This document shows, piece by piece, positions 27,840 to 37,602 of a stretch of DNA of 64,000 bases (positions within the stretch are counted from its first letter, which is position 1; each line of letters opens with the position of its first letter). The DNA lies in assembly GCA_024655965.1 (NCBI GenBank), contig JANLFL010000002.1:186001-250000 (forward strand). The letters are read 5' to 3'. The notes beneath the pieces are model-generated. The model saw nothing but the letters and a program-made list of their open reading frames with translations. It did not search any database and was not told the origin of the DNA. This stretch comes from Caldisericota bacterium. GTDB lineage: Bacteria > Caldisericota > JANLFM01. A program made the translations under genes and the position numbers.

Positions 27840-29066
27840 ATGAACATGGAGTTTCTCTGGGGAACGGCAACAGCGGCTCACCAGGTTGAGGGAGGAAATT
27901 ATTTCAACGATTGGTGGTTGTGGGAAAAAAAGGGAAAAATAAAGACCGGGGATTCCTCCGATCCAGCCTGCGATCACTATCATCTTTTCCCCCAGGATTT
28001 CCAGTTGATCAAGTTTCTGAACAACAACGCTTACCGTTTTTCCATCGAATGGTCGAGGATCGAAAAGGAGGAGGGAGGGTTCGACGAAAAGGAGATCGAA
28101 CACTACCGGGAGATGCTCCAGGAGCTTAAGAGACTTCACATAGAGCCGGTATTAACCCTGCATCACTTCACGATCCCCATCTGGCTTGCGGAAAAAGGAG
28201 GAGCGGAAAATCCCGATTTCCCCCGCTATTTTTCCCGCTTCGTAAAACAAGTGGTCCCGGCGTTCAAGGATTTCGTGAATTTCTGGATCACGATCAATGA
28301 GCCTGTGGTCATCGGGGTCATGGGGTACCTCTTCGGGGACTGGCCCCCGGGGGTGAAAAGTTTCTCCCGCATGGCGAGAGTTTGCCGCAACCTGCTTTTC
28401 GCTCATCGGGAGGCCTATCAAGCGATTAAGGAACAATCCCCCTCCTCAATGGTTTCCATCGCACACAACATGCAGAATTTTTACCCCTCATCCACCTTGA
28501 ACCCGATTGACCTGTTTTTTGCCAAAACGGTCGATCAATACTACAACTTTTCCTTCATCCAGACCCTAATTGACGGAAAGATCCGCCGGCCATTCGGAAA
28601 AGGGGAAACGGACCTTTCTCTGAAGGATACCCTCGATTACATAGGATTGAACTATTACACCCGGGTTTTCGTCCACTTGGGCTTCAGAGGTTTCAAGGAA
28701 GTGAAAAAACCCGCTTTGAGGAACGACTTTGGCTGGGAAGTATATCCAAGGGGAATTTACGAAATCCTGATCAGGTTAAAATCTCTGGGAAAGGAAATCA
28801 TGATCACCGAAAGCGGGACTGCGGACAGCCAGGACCGGATCCGACCCCAATACCTCAAGGACATCCTCTTCTGGATAAAAAGGGCCCGCGAGGAGGGGGT
28901 GAAAATAATGGGCTACATGCATTGGTCGTTGATGGACAACTTCGAATGGCTTGAAGGCTATTCCATGCGTTTTGGGCTCTTCGAGGTGGATTTTAATACC
29001 CAGGAACGGAAACCAAGGCAGAGCGCGTATCTTTACCGCGAACTGGTGGAGAATTCCGGTTTTTGA
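27840..29066 (+). CDS. GH1 beta-glycosidase
   Basis: FLWGTATAAHQVEGGN, YRFSIEWSRIE, WITINEPVV (acid/base), ITESGTAD (nucleophile), GYMHWSLMDNFEW. Confidence 0.95.
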   Translation: MNMEFLWGTATAAHQVEGGNYFNDWWLWEKKGKIKTGDSSDPACDHYHLFPQDFQLIKFLNNNAYRFSIEWSRIEKEEGGFDEKEIEHYREMLQELKRLHIEPVLTLHHFTIPIWLAEKGGAENPDFPRYFSRFVKQVVPAFKDFVNFWITINEPVVIGVMGYLFGDWPPGVKSFSRMARVCRNLLFAHREAYQAIKEQSPSSMVSIAHNMQNFYPSSTLNPIDLFFAKTVDQYYNFSFIQTLIDGKIRRPFGKGETDLSLKDTLDYIGLNYYTRVFVHLGFRGFKEVKKPALRNDFGWEVYPRGIYEILIRLKSLGKEIMITESGTADSQDRIRPQYLKDILFWIKRAREEGVKIMGYMHWSLMDNFEWLEGYSMRFGLFEVDFNTQERKPRQSAYLYRELVENSGF

Positions 29067-29181
29067 CCTTGACCTGCATTAATTCCGCAGTTCTGGGAAA
29101 AAGGGCATTTTAACCTCTAAATTCATGTTTAGCCATTTTTCCCCGTATATGCATTTTTCAATTTCTTGTAAGATTTAAGAA

Positions 29182-29922
29182 ATGGTCTGGGCTTATATTT
29201 TAATTGCAACGGGAGTGGTCTCACTGACCTCCCTTGTGGGAGCTGGACTCCTGGTTTTCGGGAAAAAGAAGGGGGTCTTGATCTTCGGGATGGTTAATTT
29301 AGCCACAGGGGCTTTAATCGGGGCTGCCTTCTTTCATTTGATCCCGGAATCCTGGGAGAGGACCCCGCTTTCCCCTTATTTCCTCATCTTGGGAATCCTC
29401 CTTTTCTTCGTCCTGGAAAAGTTCCTCTACTGGAGGCACTGCCATTCCGGGGAAGAATGCCAGGTCCACGTCGAAGCCTATTCCTATTTAAACCTCATCG
29501 GGGACGCAATCCACAATTTCATCGATGGAGCGGTCATTGGAGGGGCATTCATCGTCAACCCGGGCCTGGGGTTGACCACCACCCTGGCGGTTGTCCTTCA
29601 CGAGGTGCCCCAGGAACTGGGGGACTTTGCCATCCTCCTTCACGGGGGTTTTTCTCCCGTTAGGGCTCTGATTTACAACCTTCTCAGTCAGGCCACATGC
29701 ATCTTAGGCGGAATCCTTACCTTTTTCCTCGGGGAGGCAATTTCGGGAATGGAACCTTTCCTACTTTCCTTCGCTGCCGGGGGTTTCCTGTACATTGCCC
29801 TTGTCGACCTCCTTCCCGAAATGAGGCACAGTACGGGATTGAGGAGCGCATTAATTGAAGTTCTCCTGATCTTGGGAGGGATCGCCATGATGTGGGGCAT
29901 GAAGGGGCTCGTGGCTCTGTGA
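29182..29922 (+). CDS. ZIP family metal transporter
   Basis: ATGALIGAAFFHLIPES, NLIGDAIHNFIDGAVIGGAF, LAVVLHEVPQELGDFAILLHGG. Confidence 0.92.
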   Translation: MVWAYILIATGVVSLTSLVGAGLLVFGKKKGVLIFGMVNLATGALIGAAFFHLIPESWERTPLSPYFLILGILLFFVLEKFLYWRHCHSGEECQVHVEAYSYLNLIGDAIHNFIDGAVIGGAFIVNPGLGLTTTLAVVLHEVPQELGDFAILLHGGFSPVRALIYNLLSQATCILGGILTFFLGEAISGMEPFLLSFAAGGFLYIALVDLLPEMRHSTGLRSALIEVLLILGGIAMMWGMKGLVAL

Positions 29923-30905
29923 GCCTGAAAATTTTGATCTGGGGAGCGGGACCGGTTGGCCTGTACCTGGGAGCAAGGCTGGCGGAGGCTGGTCAGGAGG
30001 TATTTTTTCTGGGAAGGCGAAAGGTACTGGAACCACTCGAGGGAAGGCTGGTAATTGAAGAAGAGGGGCAAAGGAGGGAGTTCGGGAATTTAAAGTTCCT
30101 CTTCGACCCCGAGGATATCCGGGATATTCCCTTCCACTGGGTGATCATCTCCTTCAAATCCCATCACAACATGGCGGTGGTCCCTCAATTAAAAGAATTG
30201 AAGATGGATAAGGCCTTGGTCGTCCAGAATGGGATCGGGAACGAGGAATTCTACAGCGGCTTCCTCCCCGTGGTTGCCTCCGGGGCATTCACCAAGGTCG
30301 TCCACTTCAAAGAGGGCGTCCTCAAGGCCTCAAAGGGGGGCCTTGGGTTAGCCCCCAGGGAACTGGTGGGAGACCTATTTGCCCTCCTAGCCCCGAAATT
30401 TCCAGTACGGGTTTTTCAGGACTATCGCCCGATGAAGTGGAGCAAGCTCCTTTTAAACATCCTGGGAAGCCCGATCGCCTGCGCCTTGAACCTTCATCCC
30501 CAGGATTACTTGAGCCAGAAAAAGGGGATTTTCCTGGAAAAAACCCTGCTTAAAGAGTTTCTGGGTTTAATTAAGAAATTGGATATCCCCCTGGTGAGCC
30601 TTCCCGGATACCCGATAAAACTCTTTCCCCTTCTCCCCATTCTTCCCTCGGGGATATTTAAAAAAATATCCGGGGCGAGAGGGGAAAAACTTCCCTCCTT
30701 GCTGGGAGACCTGAGGGAAGGGAAGCCCCTTGAGATAGAAGCCCTGCTCTTAAAACCCTTGAAGGAGGGGGAGAGAATTGGCCACCCCATGCCCCTCGCC
30801 TCCCTGATCTACGAGGTAATTTCTCAAAAAAGGAACCTCTCCTTAAATTCCCTCTTCGAAGAGTACCTCAAAAAGGCTCAGGGAAGTTTCTCCGGTTCGG
30901 GATAA
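29919..30905 (+). CDS. 2-dehydropantoate 2-reductase-like (ApbA/PanE family)
   Basis: [44 protein letters not shown] overlap with ZIP gene. Confidence 0.85.
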   Translation: MSLKILIWGAGPVGLYLGARLAEAGQEVFFLGRRKVLEPLEGRLVIEEEGQRREFGNLKFLFDPEDIRDIPFHWVIISFKSHHNMAVVPQLKELKMDKALVVQNGIGNEEFYSGFLPVVASGAFTKVVHFKEGVLKASKGGLGLAPRELVGDLFALLAPKFPVRVFQDYRPMKWSKLLLNILGSPIACALNLHPQDYLSQKKGIFLEKTLLKEFLGLIKKLDIPLVSLPGYPIKLFPLLPILPSGIFKKISGARGEKLPSLLGDLREGKPLEIEALLLKPLKEGERIGHPMPLASLIYEVISQKRNLSLNSLFEEYLKKAQGSFSGSG

Positions 30906-31495
30906 CCATCAGCGTTTTCCAGCCGGACCTTGAGAATTTTATCTCCAACCTGGATGCGCTTGACCACGTCCATGCCCTCAATCACCTGGCCAAAGACGGT
31001 ATATTTTCCGTCCAGCGAGGGTTGAGGGGAAAGGCAGATGTAGAATTGAGACCCGGCAGAATTTGGGTCTTTTGCCCTTGCCATGGCCACCGTTCCCTCG
31101 AGGTGCTTCCGGGAATTGAACTCCGCTTTGATGTGGTATCCTGGACCACCGGTTCCATTGCCATTGGGATCCCCGCCCTGGATAACGAACCCCGGCTCAA
31201 CCCTGTGAAAGGTGAGTCCATCGTAAAATCCCCTCTTTGCCAGAAAGATGAAATTTGCCACGGTGTTGAAAGCATCCTGGGGGTACATCTCGAACTTGAT
31301 GACCCCTTTTTCCGTCTCCAGAATGGCCACCGGCAAACCCTGGCTTTCAGAAAGGGGAGTCGGTCCCGAGGAATTGGACGAGGATGGTAGGGGGGAATTA
31401 GTTGGATTCATCCCTGGTTCTTGGCAGCCCGAAAAAATTAAAGAAAGGAAAATTAGGGAAAAAACAGCGAGGAATATTCCGGGGGATTTCTTCAT
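30878..31495 (-). CDS. Cyclophilin-type peptidyl-prolyl isomerase, lipoprotein
   Basis: Lipobox [62 protein letters not shown]. Confidence 0.95.
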   Translation of the reverse strand: MKKSPGIFLAVFSLIFLSLIFSGCQEPGMNPTNSPLPSSSNSSGPTPLSESQGLPVAILETEKGVIKFEMYPQDAFNTVANFIFLAKRGFYDGLTFHRVEPGFVIQGGDPNGNGTGGPGYHIKAEFNSRKHLEGTVAMARAKDPNSAGSQFYICLSPQPSLDGKYTVFGQVIEGMDVVKRIQVGDKILKVRLENADGYPEPEKLP

Positions 31496-31501
31496 TGTCC
31501 A

Positions 31502-31720
31502 TCACTCCAATCTATCTTTTACCTTCCGAAGAAGTTCCTCCTCAAGTTGGGGATCGCTTAGCCAGCGCTTCACCTCCTCCCAAACAAGGGGGCAACCCTC
31601 CTTTCTGGAATAACCTAGGACGTCCCTCAGGGCTACGTCGAGGATCCTCCGGGAATTCTTTGAATCCTCGAGCCCGAGCTTGCTCATGAATCCCTGAAGG
31701 TGGCGAGTATAGCAAGACAA
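31502..31720 (-). CDS. Small hypothetical protein (72 aa)
   Basis: ORF only, minus-strand, immediately upstream of the PPIase. Confidence 0.35.
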   Translation of the reverse strand: MSCYTRHLQGFMSKLGLEDSKNSRRILDVALRDVLGYSRKEGCPLVWEEVKRWLSDPQLEEELLRKVKDRLE

Positions 31721-31833
31721 GAGACCTCACTCCTTTCAAAAATATTCTGATCAATCTTTACACATTCTTCAAATTTATTTTATTGAGGTTTTAAATTGGA
31801 GTTGGAAAATGGGGTCAGAAAGGAGGGAAGAGA

Positions 31834-32418
31834 ATGAAAAAACTAATTGCCGGAATCCTGGTTGCCGGAATGCTGGTTTCCCTGGGAGTGGGCTTAACAT
31901 GGGCTTCAGATACTAACCCCGCAACTTCAACCTCAACCTCTGATTCCACCCCCACCATCCAGCAGAAAACAAACACCGATACCCCCAGCTGTCCCGAATA
32001 CTTCCACAGAGGAATGAAACGCCTGAGGGACATGGAAATGGGAGCAAAAAGGCTGGAAGAGAAGGCCGGAAACCTAAAAGATCGCCTGCTCTCCGACCTG
32101 AAAGAAAGGCTCGGCCTGACCGACGACCAGATTTCCCAGATCCAGTCGGCAATTCAATCCTCCCAGCAAACAGTTCAAACCCTTCAAGACCAACTTAAAA
32201 CTGCCAGGCAGAACCTGAAAGAAGCGATGGTCGCCAACCCTACCGACACCGCGAAATTGTCCCAGGCCCAGGAAGCCATAGCCTCCCTGGAAAAGCAAAT
32301 CCTGGAGAATCAAGTGCAGACGGCTTTGAAGGTCAAGGAAATCGTGGGCGCGGATAAGTTCGCCCAGCTTGATGGATGCTTTCCCCTCTTCCTGGGACCA
32401 CGTCCCCTGGGAAAATAA
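31834..32418 (+). CDS. Secreted helical protein, Spy/CpxP-like
   Basis: Signal peptide; LKERLGLTDDQISQIQSAIQSSQQTVQTLQDQLKTARQNLKEAM coiled-coil resembling Spy/CpxP/periplasmic heavy-metal-resistance proteins. Confidence 0.55.
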   Translation: MKKLIAGILVAGMLVSLGVGLTWASDTNPATSTSTSDSTPTIQQKTNTDTPSCPEYFHRGMKRLRDMEMGAKRLEEKAGNLKDRLLSDLKERLGLTDDQISQIQSAIQSSQQTVQTLQDQLKTARQNLKEAMVANPTDTAKLSQAQEAIASLEKQILENQVQTALKVKEIVGADKFAQLDGCFPLFLGPRPLGK

Positions 32419-32447
32419 CAACTAACCCCTTTCAAACCTCCTCCTGA

Positions 32448-32482
32448 GATCACGGCCCCGCTTGGGGCCGTGATCGTTTTTT
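32448..32482 (+). terminator. Intrinsic terminator
   Basis: GATCACGGCCCC-GCTT-GGGGCCGTGATC-GTTTTTT. Confidence 0.95.
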
Positions 32483-32512
32483 GGGGTGAAAGTTTCTCAG
32501 TGATTAAAGGAC

Positions 32513-32995
32513 TTACAGCTTATAGCCGAATTTCCTCAAAAGGGCTTTTCTTTCCCGGATTTCCTCTTCCCCTTCAATTCCCCTGGTTTTAAAGCCGTCG
32601 ATCACCCCCAGTATTCCCCTACCCTGTTCGTTTTCGCAAACGATAACAGTCACGGGATTTGCCGTCGCGCAAAAGATGCGGCAAACTTCGGGGACCATTT
32701 TTACGGCGTTGAGGACATTCACCGGGAAAGCCTCCTTAAGGAAGATGATGAAGGAATGCCCGCAGGCCAGATTGATGGCATTCTTTTTTGCAAGTTCGAT
32801 CAAAGCTTCGTCGTTCCCGCTCCAGCGGACGAGACAGGGCCCTGAGGACTCGCAAAAAGCCAGCCCGAACTTGATAAAGGGGGAGGTCCCCACCAATGCC
32901 TCGTGGAGGTCCTCCACGGTCTTGATGAAGTGGGATTGGCCCAGGATGAAGTTCAGACCTTCTGGATTTTCAACATTCACGGGAACTATCTCCAT
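32513..32995 (-). CDS. Adenosine-specific kinase-like protein
   Basis: [56 protein letters not shown]. Confidence 0.85.
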   Translation of the reverse strand: MEIVPVNVENPEGLNFILGQSHFIKTVEDLHEALVGTSPFIKFGLAFCESSGPCLVRWSGNDEALIELAKKNAINLACGHSFIIFLKEAFPVNVLNAVKMVPEVCRIFCATANPVTVIVCENEQGRGILGVIDGFKTRGIEGEEEIRERKALLRKFGYKL

Positions 32996-33217
32996 ACCTT
33001 CAACCTCCTTTCTTAACAATTGTACTTCCCAGCCAAGAAATGCCCTCCAGAAAATAGAAGGGCGACCCGCCCGGAAAATGGAACCCCTTCAATTTTAAGG
33101 AACTTTCACCGGGGAGGGAACGAGTTTTCCGGAGAAACAGAAATGGCAAAAGGTGCAAATCCGCTATTAATGCTTTTAAAATAGTTAAAATGAGGCTTAA
33201 AAGGGAAGGAAGAAAAC

Positions 33218-33427
33218 ATGCTAAAGGTAAAAACAGCCTCTGAAACAAAAAGGAAATTCCTGGAAGTTTTAAAGGAAGCGGAGGAGAACCCGGTATTAAT
33301 CACCAGAAAAGGACAACCGACGGTGGTGATCATGAACGCCCAACTTTACGAGTCCTTAATGGAGACCATCAAATTTTTTGCTTACCCGGAGATCGCCAGG
33401 GAACTGGAGAAATGGAAGAAGACCTGA
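33218..33427 (+). CDS. Phd/YefM family antitoxin-like protein
   Basis: TASETKRKFLEVLKEAEENPVLITRKGQPTVVIMNAQLYESLMET. Confidence 0.85.
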   Translation: MLKVKTASETKRKFLEVLKEAEENPVLITRKGQPTVVIMNAQLYESLMETIKFFAYPEIARELEKWKKT

Positions 33428-33996
33428 GGGGATGGTTCGAGGTCAACTTTTCCCCCTCTGGAATAAAGGGGAGATTCGGGGCTCGAAGCTTCTTCCTCTC
33501 CTTTGAAAATTTTTCCACTCTGCCCTTCTTCTCTCTCCTGATCCTCGCGGGAAGGGAAAAGGATGAGGAGCGGGTAAAGGAAGTTATTCAAGCCTATCAC
33601 TTTCCGGTGATCCGGGAGGTCATTGCCGTGGTGAACCGGGAAATGGATTGGAGGGCTTTCAGAGAATTTCCCCATCTGAAACTCGTTACATCCACAAAAC
33701 CGGAAGAGGCGATCATCACATCTTTGAAGGATGGGATCAAACCTTTGAGCCAACGCTCTCAAGGAGTGATATTGCATCTGGCGAACAGGCCCCCAATTTC
33801 AGAAAAGTCCCTGGAAACTCTGCTAAAAGCTTCCCTCGAGGAAAAAGGTAAGATCGTCGTTCCCCTGATCAAAGGGGAACCCTCCCATCCGATAATCATC
33901 CCCCGGGAACTTGCTTTAAGGATGCTGAGGGTTCGAAAGGAGGTGGGCCTTCCCTACTTCAGCCGAAGGTGGAAAAGGGAAATCCCAGTGGATTGA
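33412..33996 (+). CDS. MobA/MocA-like NTP-transferase-related protein lacking the N-terminal GGxS/GxR motif
   Basis: SLKDGIKPLSQ..GVILHLANRPPISEKSLETLLKA..GKIVVPLIKGEPSHPIIIPREL resembles the DxP...IVVP.y.G..GHPvl region of MocA-like proteins. Confidence 0.55.
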   Translation: MEEDLRGWFEVNFSPSGIKGRFGARSFFLSFENFSTLPFFSLLILAGREKDEERVKEVIQAYHFPVIREVIAVVNREMDWRAFREFPHLKLVTSTKPEEAIITSLKDGIKPLSQRSQGVILHLANRPPISEKSLETLLKASLEEKGKIVVPLIKGEPSHPIIIPRELALRMLRVRKEVGLPYFSRRWKREIPVD

Positions 33997-33997
33997 G

Positions 33998-35056
33998 ATG
34001 TCCCCATCCTTAAAGGCTTTTTTGGTCATCCTCCTCACCTTCTCCCTGGGAGCATTGCTCTTTCTGGGGACCTTCTTTTTGTCCTTTTCTCATTTTTTTC
34101 TTTTCACTTACATCCTCTTTGCGGTGATCCTTACCTTCCCCGCCCTTTACAAAGGAAAGGGCGGGGAATTAAAAGATAAGCTTCTCCTGGGGGAAGCGGT
34201 CCTCTTATTCCTTTTGATTATGGCCATTCGCCTTCCCTCATATGCGATCACCGGTTTTCTCCTTGAGAAACTTCCGGCGATCCTTCTCGTCCTTTTCTGG
34301 GCTTTGCTGGTCAAAGGATGGAGGACCTCCTCCCTGGGACTTTCCTTAAGGAAGTTTCCCAAACAGGTTTTCCTAGGTCTGGGGTTTGCCCTTATTTACT
34401 GGGTCCTTTACCAGGGGACCTTCGCCGTCTATTCCGCCCTTTTTGGGGGAATCTCCTCCTTCCTTTTTTACGACTACCCTCAAAGCGTCCCTCCCGGGAC
34501 CCCTCTTTCCCCCCTCCTTTTTTTATTTGCACTTTTCCTTTATTCGAACTTTGCAGAGGAGCTATTCTTCCGGGGGTTCCTGCTCAAAGAGGTCCCGGAA
34601 AATAAAAAAAGAGGGTTTTCCCTCTTTCTTCTGCAAGCGCTCCTCTTCGGTTTATACCACATCAACTATGCCCTATTTCCTCGGGAAGGGGGCGGCGTTG
34701 ACTGGGCTTATATGGCTTTTTACATCTCCTGGACTTTCCTGTTCGGGATTGGTTTCGGATTCGCTTATCTCCTTTCCGGGAGCGTCATTTCGACCACCAT
34801 ACTTCATGTCCTGGGAAACATCATGCAGAGTAACTGGATCATTCTTTTTGTCCCCCCGGGGAACGTACCATCCCCCTACCTCCTCGATGCGGCAGTGGCT
34901 TTTAGGGAGTCGATAGTGAGGCCGGTTTTAATCCTGAACGCGGGACTGTTCTCCCTTGTCCTGGGGGGAGTCTGGTTCCTGAAGAGCCGAAGGAAGGGAT
35001 TCCTTCCCATTGTGAATGGTCCCTCGGGCGAGGGAAGAGAAGACCCCGACAACTGA
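33998..35056 (+). CDS. CPBP family intramembrane metalloprotease
   Basis: FAEELFFRGFLL (EExxxR), ALLFGLYHINYAL, STTILHVLGNIMQ. Confidence 0.9.
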   Translation: MSPSLKAFLVILLTFSLGALLFLGTFFLSFSHFFLFTYILFAVILTFPALYKGKGGELKDKLLLGEAVLLFLLIMAIRLPSYAITGFLLEKLPAILLVLFWALLVKGWRTSSLGLSLRKFPKQVFLGLGFALIYWVLYQGTFAVYSALFGGISSFLFYDYPQSVPPGTPLSPLLFLFALFLYSNFAEELFFRGFLLKEVPENKKRGFSLFLLQALLFGLYHINYALFPREGGGVDWAYMAFYISWTFLFGIGFGFAYLLSGSVISTTILHVLGNIMQSNWIILFVPPGNVPSPYLLDAAVAFRESIVRPVLILNAGLFSLVLGGVWFLKSRRKGFLPIVNGPSGEGREDPDN

Positions 35057-36397
35057 AAGAGCGGAAAAGAACAGGAAGGCGGTCTTAAAACTCGAAAGGA
35101 AAGCGGAAGGGTTCTCCGATACCTGGCTGTTTCCCAGAAAAAGCGAAAATATGAAAGTAACGGCCATCAGGCTGAAAGACTGGCCCAGGAGCCTGGCGGT
35201 CCCCAGGATTGAGGAGGCAATGCCGTAGTTTTCCCTCCTCGTGGAGTTCATTATGGCATTGGTGTTGGGGGCGGCGAAGAGGCCGAACCCCAGACCCATC
35301 AGGGAAAGATTCCCTGCCACAAGCCACATGGGCGAACTCCCATCCATGAAAGAGAAAAGGAGCAGGGAGACCCCTGATAATCCCATCCCTAATGAGGCGA
35401 TCACCCGGGGCTCGAGTCGGTCTGATAACCTGCCGGAAATTGGGGAAAACACTGCCTGAACGATGGGCTGAGAGACGAGGATCAACCCGGAAATATGAGG
35501 GGGCAAACCCTTGACCACCTGAAGGTATAGTGACATGAGGACGGCCATGGAATTGGTTGCCGCATAGTTAATGAAGGCTGCAAGGTTGGAAAAAGCAAAA
35601 GGCGGGTTTCGGGAAAAAAGCCTCAAATCGAGGAGGGGCCACTTTATCCTGGATTGCCGGACCAGGAAAGCGGTAAAAAGAATAAGCCCAAATAGGGAAA
35701 GGACGGGGTATTCCCAGTACTTGGAATTTGAAAGCCCTAAAACAATGAGGACGATGGAGACCCCGTAGAGAAGGGAACCAAAAAGGTCGAACTTTCCCCT
35801 TCCACTTTTTGGGGCTTCCTTTAAGGAGGCCTTTAGCCAGATTAGTTCAAGGACGAAAGCCAGGGTCCCGAAGAAGGAGACGAAGAGGAAAATCGTCCTC
35901 CACCCGAACTGGGTAAGAAAGCCCCCGAGGACGGGTCCTAAAGAAAGCCCCAGGTAGATCGAGGCGGTGTTTATTCCCAGAACCGCCCCCCTCTTTCCGG
36001 GAGGGAAAGAGACAGAAAGGAGCGCGTTGCTCGAGGCAAAGATCATTGCCGCTCCAGCGCCTTGAATTAACCGACTGCCCATCAAAAACCAGAAATCCCC
36101 GGAAAAAGAGCAAAAAATTGCGGAAACGGTGTAAATCCCAGTCCCAATTATGAAAACCGGCTTTAATCCCTTTAGGTCGCCTAACCTTCCGAAAGGGAGG
36201 ATGAACGCCGCAGTGGAAAGGATAAAGCCGGTGACAATCCAGGTGAGGAGGGTAGCGGAAACCTGAAATTCCTTTTCTATTGAGGGAAGAGCCAGGTTAA
36301 GGGCTGATGCCATGAAAGCAACGAGAAAGGATGTCAAAACGCAGAGGAACAGGATTTTCTTTTCGGTCTCAAATTTCATGAAGATATTTAATATCAA
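34928..36397 (-). CDS. MFS transporter, DHA2/EmrB-type drug exporter
   Basis: 14-TM-like; FGRLGDLKGLKPVFIIG, LIQGAGAAMIFASSNALLSVSFPPGKRGAVLGI. Confidence 0.9.
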   Translation of the reverse strand: MILNIFMKFETEKKILFLCVLTSFLVAFMASALNLALPSIEKEFQVSATLLTWIVTGFILSTAAFILPFGRLGDLKGLKPVFIIGTGIYTVSAIFCSFSGDFWFLMGSRLIQGAGAAMIFASSNALLSVSFPPGKRGAVLGINTASIYLGLSLGPVLGGFLTQFGWRTIFLFVSFFGTLAFVLELIWLKASLKEAPKSGRGKFDLFGSLLYGVSIVLIVLGLSNSKYWEYPVLSLFGLILFTAFLVRQSRIKWPLLDLRLFSRNPPFAFSNLAAFINYAATNSMAVLMSLYLQVVKGLPPHISGLILVSQPIVQAVFSPISGRLSDRLEPRVIASLGMGLSGVSLLLFSFMDGSSPMWLVAGNLSLMGLGFGLFAAPNTNAIMNSTRRENYGIASSILGTARLLGQSFSLMAVTFIFSLFLGNSQVSENPSAFLSSFKTAFLFFSALSVVGVFSSLARGTIHNGKESLPSALQEPDSPQDKGEQSRVQD

Positions 36398-37602
36398 AAG
36401 TTTCCGAACTTTACCAGCCCTAAAATTTGAGAGGCCTCATCCAGTTCAAGGGAAAGGTCACCGGGGGACAGGATCAGGTGGTTTCCCAGGGGAAGGTTCT
36501 TTATCGCCTCCGCTCCCGGGAATTTCAAAAGCACCTGAGTCCTGCACAAATTGGGCTTCCTTTGCCCGGGAAGGACCTGAACGGAAGCGAAGAAAATTCC
36601 CTCCAGGGAAGGGGCTACCTTGGAGATGGTGTAATTCCCTGGTTGAAGAGCCCCCTCGAGGGCAACACTTTTTCCGGACTCGAAGTGCGTGGAAAGGCAG
36701 AGATCGCGGGTCAAAGAAGGGGCGATGGTACAATGGGCGAGTGTTAATTGATCCTTCTCGATCCATGAGGGGTTCCCCATGAAGGAGGGCTTCCCGGAAA
36801 GGCTGTTGAGGAGAAGCATGGTGACCAAAGAGGGAAGATCTCCCTCGCAGGAAGCTGGAATTGCAGAATTGTTAAGGTTGGCAAGGGATAGACATCCAGT
36901 TTGTCCCGTCCGGGAAAGGAGATCAAAACATGAAAGCGAGACCCCCGTATACCCCCCCCTTCTGACCATTTCATCCAGAACCTGGCTCAATTTTAAGGCT
37001 TTTGGAAGGTCCCCTTTTTCAATCCCTTTCCAGGGACAGGTCAGGAAAATTCCCAAATCTTGAACCGGGGGAGAGTTCTCATAAGCCTGGATCAATTCCT
37101 CCAAGGGGATCTTTTTTATGTTAATTTTGAATTTCTTTTCCAACTGATCGTGATCGAGAATGCTCCCGACAAGCCAGGAGGCAGGTTCTCCAACAAGGAG
37201 GATCCGGGAGGATAAAAACTTTTTCATTCCTTCCCGAACCCGGGCTTTCAGGGGAATTGTCCTTCTGGCCTCCTCGACCGTGATTATCCGGGCTTTCTTT
37301 CCGGCATTTTCCAGAAATGTCCTGAGCTCAAGGGCTGCGGGCAGGGAGTTCAACGATGGATGGACGAGCAAAAGGTATTCCGGCGCTTCCACCTGGGAAG
37401 CTGCCCTTTCAGTCCCTCCGGTGATTAGAAAAAGGACCACCGGAACTTCGAAGGATGATGGTCCCTCAAGGGAGGTTCCCATGGGAAGGAATTCCAGGAA
37501 AGGGAGGATTTCGCTCAATTGAAACCTAATTCTGGACAGGGTTTCCTCCGTTGTCCGGGGATCGCTCAATGGGGAAACAAGGGGAATTAAGGGAAACTTC
37601 AT
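36394..37602 (-). CDS. L-fucose/L-arabinose isomerase superfamily-like protein
   Basis: ASCEGDLPSLVTMLLLNSLSGKPSFMGNPSWIEKDQLTLAHCTIAPSLT resembles FucI-like C-terminal domain. Confidence 0.7.
   Translation of the reverse strand: MKFPLIPLVSPLSDPRTTEETLSRIRFQLSEILPFLEFLPMGTSLEGPSSFEVPVVLFLITGGTERAASQVEAPEYLLLVHPSLNSLPAALELRTFLENAGKKARIITVEEARRTIPLKARVREGMKKFLSSRILLVGEPASWLVGSILDHDQLEKKFKINIKKIPLEELIQAYENSPPVQDLGIFLTCPWKGIEKGDLPKALKLSQVLDEMVRRGGYTGVSLSCFDLLSRTGQTGCLSLANLNNSAIPASCEGDLPSLVTMLLLNSLSGKPSFMGNPSWIEKDQLTLAHCTIAPSLTRDLCLSTHFESGKSVALEGALQPGNYTISKVAPSLEGIFFASVQVLPGQRKPNLCRTQVLLKFPGAEAIKNLPLGNHLILSPGDLSLELDEASQILGLVKFGNF

Noticed and set aside
33412-33996. Classical Doc or YoeB/RelE toxin partner for the Phd-like antitoxin
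   Set aside because: Sequence lacks Fic (HPFxxGN) and RelE-like features and resembles a MobA/MocA C-terminal region instead.
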